The notes under the pieces were generated by a model. It ran no database searches, was not told the DNA's origin, and saw only the letters and a list, made by a program, of their open reading frames with translations. A program made the translations under genes and the position numbers. A stretch of 64,000 bases of DNA from an uncultured Cedecea sp. (GTDB lineage Bacteria > Pseudomonadota > Gammaproteobacteria > Enterobacterales > Enterobacteriaceae). The stretch lies in NCBI RefSeq assembly GCF_947498825.1, contig NZ_CANMLV010000001.1, positions 372,001 to 436,000 on the forward strand, in the 5' to 3' direction. Shown piece after piece: positions 11,314-20,780 of the stretch (position 1 is its first letter; each line of letters opens with the position of its first letter).

Positions 11314-12729
11314 ATGAATGACCTGCCCTCGGCGGTGCGCTGGCAGTTATGGATTGTTGCTTTTGGCTTCTTTATGCAAGCCCTGGATACCACGATTGTG
11401 AATACGGCGCTGCCCAGCATGGCTCACAGCCTGGGGGTCAGTCCGTTGCAGATGCACTCAGTGGTGGTCGCCTATGTCTTAACGGTGGCGGTGATGCTGC
11501 CAGCCAGTGGCTGGCTGGCCGACAAAGCGGGTGTGCGTAATGTCTTTTTTACTGCCATTGTACTGTTTACCTTTGGTTCACTCTGCTGTGCGGCTGCTTC
11601 AACACTAAATGAGCTGGTTCTCGCCCGCATTATCCAGGGGGTTGGCGGAGCAATGATGGTGCCTGTGGGGCGCTTAACGGTGATGAAAATTGTCCCACGC
11701 GCGCAGTATATGGCAGCCATGACGATGGTGACGATTCCGGGACAAGTCGGCCCTCTTCTCGGCCCGGCGCTGGGCGGCGTACTGGTTGAGTATGCAACCT
11801 GGCACTGGATCTTTTTGATTAATATCCCGGTGGGAATTATCGGCGCGATTGCCACCCTGAAACTGATGCCCAATCACAAACTACAGACGCGTCGTTTTGA
11901 TATTACCGGTTTCTTATTACTGGCTGTGGGTATGGCCCTGTTGACGATTGCACTGGAAGGTCAGCAAGGGGTTGATATATCAGCCGGACTACTCGGTGCA
12001 ATCATTGTTATCGGCCTGAGCGCTCTGCTGCTTTATCTGCGTCATGCCTCGGGTAACCCTGACGCACTGTTTAATCTTGATTTATTCAAAACCAAAACCT
12101 TTTCTCTGGGCCTGGCCGGGAGTCTCTGTGGGCGTATTGGTAGCGGCATGCTGCCCTTTATGACACCGGTATTTCTGCAAATTGGCCTTGGCTTTTCGCC
12201 GTTTCATGCCGGATTAATGATGATCCCGATGGTGCTGGGCAGTATGGGGATGAAACGCATTGTGGTTCAGGTGGTTAATCACTTTGGCTATCGTAAAGTG
12301 CTGGTCGCCTCGACCCTGGGCCTGTCGGTACTGAGTCTGTTATTTGTCACCACCGCGATGATGGGCTGGTACTGGCTGCTACCGATAGTGCTGTTCTGCC
12401 AAGGCATAGTCAATGCGATGCGTTTTTCATCCATGAACACCCTTACTTTAAAAGACTTACCTGATACCCTGGCCAGCGGCGGTAATAGCTTGCTGTCAAT
12501 GGTCATGCAGCTGGCAATGAGTATTGGCGTCAGTATTGCCGGTCTTTTACTGGGCATGTTTGGCCATCCACAGGGCGTCAGCGATCCGGGCATGTTGCAG
12601 CACATCTTTATCTACACCTACAGTTGTATGGCCGTGATTATTGCCCTGCCGGCACTGATTTTTCTGTGGGTTCCGACCGATAGCACCCTGAATTTAGCGA
12701 TTACCCGAAAAAAGAGGAACACGTCATGA
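11314..12729 (+). CDS. mdtD: Major facilitator transporter MdtD
   Basis: A 471-residue MFS transporter of the DHA2 (14-helix) type, equal in length to E. coli MdtD. Motif A-like and antiporter motif C-like segments are visible (for example [21 protein letters not shown]). It lies four bases after mdtC and overlaps baeS by four bases. In E. coli it is not needed for MdtBC drug efflux and has been linked to iron-citrate export, so the exported substrate here is uncertain. Confidence 0.93.
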   Translation: MNDLPSAVRWQLWIVAFGFFMQALDTTIVNTALPSMAHSLGVSPLQMHSVVVAYVLTVAVMLPASGWLADKAGVRNVFFTAIVLFTFGSLCCAAASTLNELVLARIIQGVGGAMMVPVGRLTVMKIVPRAQYMAAMTMVTIPGQVGPLLGPALGGVLVEYATWHWIFLINIPVGIIGAIATLKLMPNHKLQTRRFDITGFLLLAVGMALLTIALEGQQGVDISAGLLGAIIVIGLSALLLYLRHASGNPDALFNLDLFKTKTFSLGLAGSLCGRIGSGMLPFMTPVFLQIGLGFSPFHAGLMMIPMVLGSMGMKRIVVQVVNHFGYRKVLVASTLGLSVLSLLFVTTAMMGWYWLLPIVLFCQGIVNAMRFSSMNTLTLKDLPDTLASGGNSLLSMVMQLAMSIGVSIAGLLLGMFGHPQGVSDPGMLQHIFIYTYSCMAVIIALPALIFLWVPTDSTLNLAITRKKRNTS

Positions 12730-14120
12730 AACTCTGGCGACCGGGGGTCACCGGTAAACTGTTTTTTGCCATCCTGTCGACCTGTTTAATGGTGTTAGCC
12801 ATTATGCACTGGGGCGTACGGCTGAGCTTTGAGTACGGTTTTATTGACTATATTAAACGGGGTAATGAGCAGCGTGTTCAGTGGTTAAGCAACGGGCTGG
12901 GTGAACAGTATGCCGAACATGGCAACTGGAAATTTCTGCACCACAATCAACGGGTGATGTTTCAGCTGTTGCGATCTTTTGAACAAGACGCTGATAATGA
13001 AAATGGTAACCCTCCGCCACACCCTCCTCCTCATGGCTGGCGTACCAAGTTTTGGGTATTGGATCAAAATAAAAAAGTGCTGGCAGGACCGCGCGAAAGC
13101 GTGCCAACCGACGGGATACAGCAGGAGATCAAAGTCGATAATCGTCTGGTAGGCTGGGTGGTTGCCTCATCAGTCGAACATTTGACGCAAAATGCCGATA
13201 TCAATTTTGATCGCCAGCAGCAGCGCACCAGTTGGATTATTGTCGCCCTGTCATCATTACTGGCAGCCGCTGTGACGTTTTTTCTGGCACGCGGTTTACT
13301 GGCTCCAGTCAAACGACTGATAGCGGGAACACATCGACTGGCGGCTGGTGATTTTACCACTCGGGTGACGCCGGGGAGTGATGATGAGCTGGGTCGGCTG
13401 GCACAAGACTTTAATCAGCTTGCCAGTACACTGGAAAAAAACCAGCAGATGCGGCGCGCCTATATGGCCGATATCTCGCATGAACTTCGTACGCCACTGG
13501 CTATTTTGCATGGCGAGCTGGAAGCCATGCAGGATGGCGTTCGTCAGTTCACCCCTGACTCACTGGCCTCATTACAAATGGAAGTTGCCACTCTGACCAA
13601 ACTAGTGAACGATTTGCATCAGCTTTCTTTGTCCGATGAAGGAGCCCTGGCCTATCAAAAACAGACGCTGGATATTATTACCCTGCTGGAAGTGGCAACC
13701 GGGGTTGTTCGTCTGCGTTTTGCCGAACGCGGCTTAAAGATACGTCTTGAGCTTCCCGAGCAGGCACAGGTATTTGGTGACAGCGATCGTCTGATGCAAC
13801 TATTTAATAACTTGCTGGAAAATAGCCTGCGTTATACCGACCCTGGGGGAGAGCTACTGATTCAGGGGCAGTTTACAGATAACACCCTGACGCTGCGTTT
13901 TTGCGACAGCGCCCCCGGAGTGACCGACGAGCAACTGACTCATTTGTTCAACCGCTTCTATCGCGCAGAAGGTTCACGTAACCGCGCCAGTGGCGGCTCC
14001 GGTCTGGGCTTATCGATTTGTCAGAACATTGTTACCGCCCACGGCGGCACACTACAAGCCAGTCATTCCCCCTTGGGTGGGATGATGATGACAGTGGTTC
14101 TGCCACTGGAAACCAGTTAA
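12726..14120 (+). CDS. baeS: Envelope-stress sensor histidine kinase BaeS
   Basis: A 464-residue sensor kinase. One transmembrane segment is at about residues 12-35 and a second at about 160-185, flanking a periplasmic sensor domain. A HAMP region follows, then the H-box [13 protein letters not shown] with phospho-acceptor His252, an N-box ([10 protein letters not shown]) and a G-box (GSGLGLSI). The periplasmic domain contains a striking proline/histidine run ([11 protein letters not shown] near residue 97) that could affect metal or ligand sensing; this is inference. It partners with BaeR to induce mdtABCD on envelope stress. Confidence 0.95.
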   Translation: MKLWRPGVTGKLFFAILSTCLMVLAIMHWGVRLSFEYGFIDYIKRGNEQRVQWLSNGLGEQYAEHGNWKFLHHNQRVMFQLLRSFEQDADNENGNPPPHPPPHGWRTKFWVLDQNKKVLAGPRESVPTDGIQQEIKVDNRLVGWVVASSVEHLTQNADINFDRQQQRTSWIIVALSSLLAAAVTFFLARGLLAPVKRLIAGTHRLAAGDFTTRVTPGSDDELGRLAQDFNQLASTLEKNQQMRRAYMADISHELRTPLAILHGELEAMQDGVRQFTPDSLASLQMEVATLTKLVNDLHQLSLSDEGALAYQKQTLDIITLLEVATGVVRLRFAERGLKIRLELPEQAQVFGDSDRLMQLFNNLLENSLRYTDPGGELLIQGQFTDNTLTLRFCDSAPGVTDEQLTHLFNRFYRAEGSRNRASGGSGLGLSICQNIVTAHGGTLQASHSPLGGMMMTVVLPLETS

Positions 14121-14131
14121 TCGAGAATACT

Positions 14132-14854
14132 ATGACTGAAACTCCTGTTGATGACCAGGCACCGCGTATCTTAATCGTTGAAGACGAACCTAAGCTGGGT
14201 CAGTTATTAATTGATTATCTACGTGCGGCAAATTTTACCCCGGTGTTGATTAATCATGGCGATCTGGTTATCCCTTATGTCCGCCAGACGCCTCCTGACC
14301 TTATTTTGCTGGACTTGATGTTACCCGGCTGCGACGGCCTGACGCTCTGTCGGGAGATCCGCCGCTTCTCCGAAGTCCCGATGGTTATCGTCACGGCGAA
14401 GATTGAAGAAATAGACCGGCTGTTAGGGCTGGAACTAGGCGCAGATGATTATATTTGCAAGCCCTACAGTCCGCGTGAAGTCGTGGCTCGTGTAAAAACG
14501 ATTCTACGTCGCTATAAAAAAACGCAAAATTTCAGTATTGACGCAGACAGTAGCCCGTTAGTGATAGATGAAGGACGCTTCCAGGCAAGCTGGCGCGGTA
14601 AACTACTGGAGCTGACACCGGCTGAATTCCGTTTATTAAAAACCCTGTCCAGTGAACCGGGAAAAGTGTTTTCTCGAGAAATGCTGCTCAACCATCTCTA
14701 TGATGATTACCGGGTGGTGACGGACCGCACTATCGATACACATATTAAAAATCTGCGCCGTAAACTGGAAGCGCTGGACAGCGAACCTTCGTTTATTCGC
14801 GCAGTTTACGGTATGGGTTATCGCTGGGAAGCCGGTATCAGCACCCTACTGTAA
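14132..14854 (+). CDS. baeR: Response regulator BaeR
   Basis: An OmpR/PhoB-type response regulator of 240 residues, the E. coli length. The receiver domain has the acidic pair E17/D18, phospho-acceptor D61 and the switch Lys in YICKPYSP. The C-terminal winged helix contains [16 protein letters not shown]. The start was set at the ATG at 14132, 11 nt after the baeS stop, because the family begins MTE(L/T)P; a longer in-frame extension inside baeS is not conserved. It probably binds the box in front of mdtA. Confidence 0.95.
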   Translation: MTETPVDDQAPRILIVEDEPKLGQLLIDYLRAANFTPVLINHGDLVIPYVRQTPPDLILLDLMLPGCDGLTLCREIRRFSEVPMVIVTAKIEEIDRLLGLELGADDYICKPYSPREVVARVKTILRRYKKTQNFSIDADSSPLVIDEGRFQASWRGKLLELTPAEFRLLKTLSSEPGKVFSREMLLNHLYDDYRVVTDRTIDTHIKNLRRKLEALDSEPSFIRAVYGMGYRWEAGISTLL

Positions 14855-14972
14855 AAGTAGTTTCCCGTCACAATTCGCGCTACAATTCCACTCAGTAACT
14901 GTGGAAATTATTTCCTCCCAAACCGCCCCATTCAGTGAGGCGGTTCTGACTTGATATCAGACTGAGACCAAC

Positions 14973-16316
14973 ATGTTTAAACCAGAACTCCTTTCCCCTG
15001 CGGGAACGCTGAAAAATATGCGTTACGCTTTCGCCTATGGTGCCGACGCGGTTTACGCAGGCCAGCCCCGCTACTCGCTCCGGGTTCGTAATAATGAATT
15101 TAATCACGAGAACTTACAGACCGGCATTAATGAAGCTCATGCTTCAGGAAAGAAATTTTATGTGGTGGTCAATATTGCCCCCCACAATGCCAAGCTGAAA
15201 ACCTTTATTCGTGATTTAAAGCCGGTGATTGATATGGGGCCGGATGCCCTGATTATGTCCGATCCCGGACTGATTATGATGGTACGCGAAGCTTTCCCGC
15301 AAATGGATGTCCATTTGTCAGTGCAGGCCAATGCCGTCAACTGGGCAACGGTTAAATTCTGGCAACAGATGGGGCTGACTCGCGTTATCTTGTCCCGTGA
15401 ACTCTCCCTGGATGAGATAGCAGAAATTCGCGCGCAGGTTCCGGAAATGGAGCTGGAAATTTTTGTCCATGGTGCGCTGTGTATGGCCTACTCCGGACGC
15501 TGCCTGCTATCAGGCTATATCAATAAACGTGATCCGAACCAGGGAACCTGTACCAATGCCTGTCGCTGGGAATATAAAGTGCAGGAAGGAAAAGAGGACG
15601 ATCTCGGCAATATCGTTCATATTCATGAACCTATCCCTGTACAGAACGTCGAGCCGACTTTAGGTCTGGGGGCTCCGACGGACAAAGTGTTTATGGTTGA
15701 AGAGGCCAAACGTCCCGGCGAGTATATGACAGCCTTTGAAGATGAGCATGGCACTTATATCATGAACTCAAAAGATTTAAGGGCAATTGAGCATGTTGAG
15801 CGTCTGACTAAAATGGGCGTCCATTCTCTGAAAATCGAAGGCCGGACTAAATCACACTATTACTGTGCGCGTACCGCCCAAGTGTACCGCCGGGCAATTG
15901 ATGATGCCGCTGCTGGCAAACCTTTTGACCCGACATTGATGCGCACACTGGAAGGTCTGGCTCATCGTGGCTATACCGAAGGTTTCCTGCGCCGTCATAC
16001 CCATGATAGCGCGCAGAACTATGACTACGGACACTCCATTTCTGACACTCAGCAGTTTGTCGGAGAGTTTACCGGTGAGCGCCGCGGAAACCTTGCCGCT
16101 GTGCAGGTAAAAAATAAATTCAGCGTCGGTGATAGTCTGGAATTGATGACTCCCCAGGGTAATGTGGTATTTACGCTCGAACAGATGGAAAACAAGAAAT
16201 CTGAAGCGGTGTCAGTTGCGCCAGGTGATGGTTATACCGTCTGGCTGCCTGTCCCTGATGATATGGACCTGACTTATGCTCTGCTAATGCGTAATCTTAA
16301 CGGGCGGGCAATTTGA
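14973..16316 (+). CDS. trhP: tRNA 5-hydroxyuridine synthesis protein TrhP (YegQ)
   Basis: A U32-family protein of 447 residues, close to E. coli YegQ (TrhP). It takes part in prephenate-dependent formation of 5-hydroxyuridine at tRNA position 34. The U32 signature region contains clustered cysteines (C170, C177, C193, C197 in CMAYSGRC...GTCTNACRW) that are thought to hold an iron-sulfur cluster. The C-terminal beta-rich domain is present. The gene stands alone between baeR and the CyaR RNA, as in E. coli. Confidence 0.93.
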   Translation: MFKPELLSPAGTLKNMRYAFAYGADAVYAGQPRYSLRVRNNEFNHENLQTGINEAHASGKKFYVVVNIAPHNAKLKTFIRDLKPVIDMGPDALIMSDPGLIMMVREAFPQMDVHLSVQANAVNWATVKFWQQMGLTRVILSRELSLDEIAEIRAQVPEMELEIFVHGALCMAYSGRCLLSGYINKRDPNQGTCTNACRWEYKVQEGKEDDLGNIVHIHEPIPVQNVEPTLGLGAPTDKVFMVEEAKRPGEYMTAFEDEHGTYIMNSKDLRAIEHVERLTKMGVHSLKIEGRTKSHYYCARTAQVYRRAIDDAAAGKPFDPTLMRTLEGLAHRGYTEGFLRRHTHDSAQNYDYGHSISDTQQFVGEFTGERRGNLAAVQVKNKFSVGDSLELMTPQGNVVFTLEQMENKKSEAVSVAPGDGYTVWLPVPDDMDLTYALLMRNLNGRAI

Positions 16317-16352
16317 GGTGTGACGGGTATAAATAAGATTATTCTTTCTATA

Positions 16353-16368
16353 TTAGAATCTGATCACA
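16353..16368 (+). promoter_or_regulatory. CRP site and -10 of cyaR
   Basis: TTAGA-ATCTGA-TCACA is a CRP half-site pair centred at 16360.5, that is 41.5 nt before the predicted CyaR start at 16402. A TATTAT -10 element sits at 16390-16395. This is the geometry of a class II CRP-activated promoter, which is how cyaR is controlled in E. coli. Only the right half-site is a perfect match. Confidence 0.65.
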
Positions 16369-16401
16369 TATCAATCGGCCAGATAACGCTATTATCGCCG
16401 G

Positions 16402-16487
16402 GCTGAAAAACGTAACAATAAATGAACAGCTTTTTTGAAACCACCTCCTTGGTCTGCGCAATCTCCCTTGCGCAGACTTTCTTTTTT
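16402..16487 (+). ncRNA. cyaR: CyaR small RNA
   Basis: The transcript would begin GCTGAAAAACGTAAC, contain the conserved single-stranded AACCACCTCCTT segment, and end in the stem TCTGCGCA/TGCGCAGA followed by CTTTCTTTTTT. The 5' end, the CACCTCCTT seed and the terminator follow E. coli CyaR closely, and the location after yegQ is conserved. CyaR is an Hfq-dependent, CRP-induced RNA that represses ompX, luxS and other mRNAs by pairing with their Shine-Dalgarno regions through the CCUCCUU seed. The middle segment is slightly different in length and sequence from E. coli. Confidence 0.9.
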
Positions 16488-16535
16488 ACAATCTAATTGT
16501 CCCTCCCCTTGCCAGTCTTGCCTACACTTTATCGA

Positions 16536-16613
16536 TACCCGTCATATTTCAAGTTGCATGTGCATTGTTTAAAACGTTAACGTTTTGGTCTGCAACTTGA
16601 AATATGACGGGTA
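16536..16613. repeat. 78-bp perfect-armed palindrome (short ERIC-end element)
   Basis: Two perfect 23-bp inverted arms, TACCCGTCATATTTCAAGTTGCA and its exact complement (written here as 16536-16558 and 16591-16613), flank a centre with the palindrome AAAACGTTAACGTTTT. The arms equal the outer ends of the 127-bp repeats, so this looks like an internally deleted copy. It lies between cyaR and yegS. Confidence 0.8.
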
Positions 16614-16654
16614 CACATCGAAATAGAGAACGACGGACAAGCCAGAGGTGAATA

Positions 16655-17551
16655 ATGACATTTCCAGTTTCATTAATAATACTTAATGGCAAAAATGCCG
16701 AAAACGATCCCCTGCGTGATGCCGTAACCGCTCTGCGCGACGAAGGCTACACTATCCATATTCGCGTCACCTGGGAAAAAGACGATACTCCTCGCTATGT
16801 GGAAGAGGCCCTGGCCTTGCAGGTCGACACCGTGATTGCCGGTGGTGGAGATGGCACCATTAATGCTATCGCTACTTGTCTTGCAGGACTTGAGCCTGAA
16901 GTGCGCCCCGCTCTGGGAGTTTTACCGCTGGGAACCGCCAATGACTTTGCCACCAGCGCCGGAATTCCGCAAGAAATGGAACCCGCTTTACGCTTAGCCG
17001 TCGCTGCCAGCCCGCTCGGTATTGACTTAATTCAGGTTAACCACGAATTTTTCTTTATCAATATGGCTACCGGCGGCTTTGGTACCCGTATCACGACTGA
17101 AACGCCGAAAAAAATGAAATCACTGCTCGGGGGACTGTCGTATTTTATCCACGGGCTGATGCGTATGGATACTCTGAAACCCGATAGCTGTGAAATTCGC
17201 GGTGAACATTTTCACTGGCAAGGTGATGCGCTAGTGGTAGGTATTGGTAATGGACGCCAGGCTGGGGGTGGTCAGCAACTTTGTCCTGATGCTTTTATCA
17301 ATGACGGATTACTCGATATAAGGATCTTTACCGGGGAAGAGTTATTACCTGCAATAGTGACACAACTCACTAATACTTCAGAACATTACGCGTTTACCGA
17401 AGGAAGATCGAAATGGTTTACCATCACAGCACAGAATGAAATGACCTTCAATCTCGATGGTGAACCCTTAACAGGGAATGAGTTTCATCTTGAGGTTCAT
17501 CCTCATGCCCTGGCATGCCGACTGCAACCTGACTGCCCGTTATTGAAATAG
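16655..17551 (+). CDS. yegS: Lipid kinase YegS
   Basis: A 298-residue member of the diacylglycerol-kinase catalytic-domain family. The nucleotide-binding loop is [13 protein letters not shown] (about residue 66) and the second motif is [12 protein letters not shown]. coli YegS phosphorylates phosphatidylglycerol in vitro; the physiological substrate is unsettled. An SD-like AGAGGTG lies ahead of the ATG. The yegQ-cyaR-yegS order resembles the E. coli neighbourhood with fewer genes in between. Confidence 0.93.
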   Translation: MTFPVSLIILNGKNAENDPLRDAVTALRDEGYTIHIRVTWEKDDTPRYVEEALALQVDTVIAGGGDGTINAIATCLAGLEPEVRPALGVLPLGTANDFATSAGIPQEMEPALRLAVAASPLGIDLIQVNHEFFFINMATGGFGTRITTETPKKMKSLLGGLSYFIHGLMRMDTLKPDSCEIRGEHFHWQGDALVVGIGNGRQAGGGQQLCPDAFINDGLLDIRIFTGEELLPAIVTQLTNTSEHYAFTEGRSKWFTITAQNEMTFNLDGEPLTGNEFHLEVHPHALACRLQPDCPLLK

Positions 17552-18375
17552 ATAACCCTTAACAAAGTCATGTCTCTTTCTTTCCCGGGAGAGACCCCCT
17601 TTTCTACAGCTAGCCAACCGTCCGGTATCTCCCCCGATAACTGCACAATATCAGTCATTATTCATATTCAGGTCTGACATCCTGAAAGGCTCTTATCTGT
17701 CTCTTTTCCCGTTATCAGAGCCAACCTGACAGATAAAGTCCTCTCATCCATTATTCCCTGGTTGATTATCCGCTCTCTGCCACAACACACGCGATGTCAT
17801 TTTCCACAAATAGCCCGAGTGCGTGATAACTAAATAAATCTCCGTTCTGCTGAGAGTGAACTATACTTCATTTATCTGCCGATAACTTCCCTCATCAGGC
17901 ACCATTCAGAAACGAAAAATCAATAAACTCCCAATAAAATCACAAATGTCGATATATTAACCTGTTTTTTGTTAATTTAATGTAAACAATTAATCATGTT
18001 AGACATAAAAAACAAAAACAACAGGATTACATACCATATGATAAAATAAGGGATATACTTTTTAAAATACCACAGATATAGTACTTTCTGATAGCCAATA
18101 GATAAGTCTCATTCTGTCGCTTTAGAAAAAAAAACACTCTCTCTATTAGTGAGCAGTGAATCATTGCTATCAATTAATAATTTCTTATTTTTCTATATTA
18201 TATCACTAATAAGCCACACCAAAATAGCGCTTCTGTGCACCTCAATGAGTCCCATTATTTGATGGTGGCAGCTTGTGATTCGCTATTATTAAAAAATCAA
18301 TATCATTCGTTCCTTTCTATTTTTTTTGAAAACTGTCTTTTAATGTTAAACATTAACCTGCCAGAGGATTTTTCA
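17552..18375. other. AT-rich intergenic region before lodA-like gene
   Basis: About 820 bases with no gene that I can support. The second half (17900-18240) is markedly A+T rich with long A and T runs, in contrast to the yegS side. This suggests the left border of an acquired segment and could hold the lodA promoter, perhaps under nucleoid-protein (H-NS-like) silencing. No clear -35/-10 pair or repeat was recognised. Confidence 0.4.
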
Positions 18376-20775
18376 ATGAATAGTAGAAGTACTGAAGATT
18401 ATGATACTCTGCCTGCTGTTATTATTAAAAATGCAACTAATAATGAAGTGTCACTAAATAGAACGGGTTTAATCGTTATCATTCCTGCCGAAGCAGGAAT
18501 GAAACATTATGATTTACTGACTATTTACTGGCGAGGAAAAGAGGCTATTAATAAAAGCTACCCGAAAGCAATAACACAGCAGCGTGAAGGAAAAAACTTT
18601 ATTTATCAAATCCCCCTCGGACAGTTAGAGAATCATCCACTTTTAGATATATGGTACTCTTTCCATCGGGTTGGCACTGGCGATATTAAAACCTCCCCCG
18701 TTGTCACCATCAATATATCGCTGACCGAAGAAATAGCAGCAATCCTCAAAGAAACAGCGGCTAAAAAAAACCAGCAACAGAAAATCGGCTCTCGTCACTC
18801 AGCCCGTCATGCTGAATTATCCTGCACGAATGACCAGAGAAAAATCGATGATATTGTTTATGCTAAAATACATCCAGCCATTGGTATCGGCCGCGTGGGG
18901 AACAGTGAAGATGAATATTATATTGGACCTGAATATTTACATGAACCTCCACCACCTTTTGGAGCAACTCGCGATGATACCGGAGCTATTAAGCGACAAG
19001 CTGCCAGGTTCAGGATTTATGGTTATAACGAATATAGCGTGGCGGTGGCAGAATTAACGGCTGATAGTGCTGATATTACCTGGAAAGTCGAACTCGCGAA
19101 TAAAAAAGCCTCATGGTACTGTTTTGACAATGCCATGGATCAACCTGCCGGAAACTCAGTAGAACGCCGTAATCCATTAATTACTGGAGCCCAACGTAAA
19201 ACGCTGGAAATAACACCTTCGCCTCAAACCATAACAGGTGCAGACCAGAGTGGTGTATTTTTTGATGACGGAAAGTTTAAAAACGTCACTGTTGAGTTAG
19301 GTGAATTACAGACTGATGGCGAAGGCCGTTTATTAGTGCTGGGAGGGCATGGTATTTCCGGGTCACCGAGTGGGGCACCACTCTTACTGACCGATGCCAG
19401 TGGCAGAGAAATTAACTTTAATAACTCTGTAGACTGGTATGACGATACTTCTGATGGTCCGGTTTCTGCTAAAGTCATATTCAAGGGAAAAAATATTCCC
19501 GTCGTCGATGCCTGGGTTGTTATCGGCCCACCTGATTATGCTCCTGGCATTGTGGCCTTCCGTTCGATGTATGACATGATTAAGCACTCGACGCTGGAGC
19601 CCGAACAGGATACCTCGTATACCAATGACATTGTGCCATTACTCTTTAATCTGTCTAATCTGCAATGGGTTAATGTCGGCTTTGCCCGGGTATTTGGTGA
19701 GGATGGTTTATTTCCAATCGATTCGGAACTGATTAAAACACTCGCTAAAGCGGATAGCTACTTCGAGCGTTTTGAAATCTTCGAACGGTTCCGGGCACCA
19801 GACGATCATCGGCTCGAAGGTGGCGATAAAATGAAATGGCCACAACTGTACGGAGATGTATTTGAGGGTCAACTGAAAGAGGAACCTGGTGCTCTTCTTC
19901 CCGTCTCTGCAGAAAGTTATGAGCACCTTGTCAATTTTGTTAACGGCGATTTTATTAACGACCTGAAATATGATGAAATCTTCGGTGCAGCAAGATTTCC
20001 AACCCAATTCTATGCCGTCCCCGTTGATGAATTACCGGCTGCAATGCAACCCAAAATCCTTGATAAAGCGCCTCTAGCTTACTGCTGTGCCGATGCCTTT
20101 CACCCGGGCTGTGAGCTGACCTGGCCGATGCGGCATGCGTCTTTATACAGTGACTTTTTGCGGATTAAACGCCGTGAAGAGGACTGTCCTGAACGTGATT
20201 ATGGCGATATCCTGACGCCGGATGAAGCGTTGTCAGAAGACGGTCCCCTCCATGCGCAATCTCCCGGTGGCCTGAGCCGTTGGATGGCCGTTCCCTGGCA
20301 AGGAGATACCGCTCGCTGTCGTTCAGGCTATGACAAAGATTTTCATCCCTACTTACCGTCATTCTGGCCCGCTAAAGTCCCTAATGAGGTTCTTTCCGAA
20401 GCCCACTACGACATCTACTTTAATGACCATGCAGACCACAGTGCAAAACAGCGAAAAGAAGCCTTCCAGACGCGTGACTACTGGCAGCGTGGATTCTTAT
20501 TAGAAGGTCTGGATAACGAAGCAGTAATGCAAATGACTGTTGACCGCTTTGATGAACTCGGCATCGTACAACGCTGCCCGGCGTCTGATGAGGATCGGGC
20601 GGTAAGAGACAGTGTCTTTGTTGAACAGTTAAAACCGGGCATGGAGCCTTTCCCGCCTTCTGTTGCCGCTTTCAGTTCCCGTATAGACGGTAGCACGGTG
20701 CATGACCGAGAGGCGCTTCTCAAACAACTGGGATGGACTCAAGAGCAATGGGACAAATTCAGGCGAACACGTTAA
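18376..20775 (+). CDS. LodA-like quinoprotein amino-acid oxidase with N-terminal extension
   Basis: A 799-residue protein. Residues about 1-120 look like an Ig-like beta-sandwich that is not part of the basic LodA fold. From about residue 158 the protein follows the LodA/GoxA family (YAKIHPAIGIGRVGNS..., IGPE). LodA enzymes oxidise an amino acid (lysine epsilon-amino group, glycine and others) and release H2O2, using a cysteine tryptophylquinone made from one Cys and one Trp. The candidate pair is Cys579 (FHPGCELTW) and Trp664 (LPSFWPAKVPN). The start was set at 18376 because AGAGGA stands seven bases upstream; an open frame back to 18235 lacks such a signal. There is no Sec signal, as for other LodA proteins. 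The substrate cannot be told from sequence. Confidence 0.85.
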   Translation: MNSRSTEDYDTLPAVIIKNATNNEVSLNRTGLIVIIPAEAGMKHYDLLTIYWRGKEAINKSYPKAITQQREGKNFIYQIPLGQLENHPLLDIWYSFHRVGTGDIKTSPVVTINISLTEEIAAILKETAAKKNQQQKIGSRHSARHAELSCTNDQRKIDDIVYAKIHPAIGIGRVGNSEDEYYIGPEYLHEPPPPFGATRDDTGAIKRQAARFRIYGYNEYSVAVAELTADSADITWKVELANKKASWYCFDNAMDQPAGNSVERRNPLITGAQRKTLEITPSPQTITGADQSGVFFDDGKFKNVTVELGELQTDGEGRLLVLGGHGISGSPSGAPLLLTDASGREINFNNSVDWYDDTSDGPVSAKVIFKGKNIPVVDAWVVIGPPDYAPGIVAFRSMYDMIKHSTLEPEQDTSYTNDIVPLLFNLSNLQWVNVGFARVFGEDGLFPIDSELIKTLAKADSYFERFEIFERFRAPDDHRLEGGDKMKWPQLYGDVFEGQLKEEPGALLPVSAESYEHLVNFVNGDFINDLKYDEIFGAARFPTQFYAVPVDELPAAMQPKILDKAPLAYCCADAFHPGCELTWPMRHASLYSDFLRIKRREEDCPERDYGDILTPDEALSEDGPLHAQSPGGLSRWMAVPWQGDTARCRSGYDKDFHPYLPSFWPAKVPNEVLSEAHYDIYFNDHADHSAKQRKEAFQTRDYWQRGFLLEGLDNEAVMQMTVDRFDELGIVQRCPASDEDRAVRDSVFVEQLKPGMEPFPPSVAAFSSRIDGSTVHDREALLKQLGWTQEQWDKFRRTR

Positions 20776-20780
20776 CCCAT

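Noticed and set aside
18235..18375. Upstream extension of the lodA-like gene from 18235
   Set aside because: No SD precedes the ATG at 18235, and the region is AT-rich non-family sequence; the ATG at 18376 has AGAGGA at good spacing.
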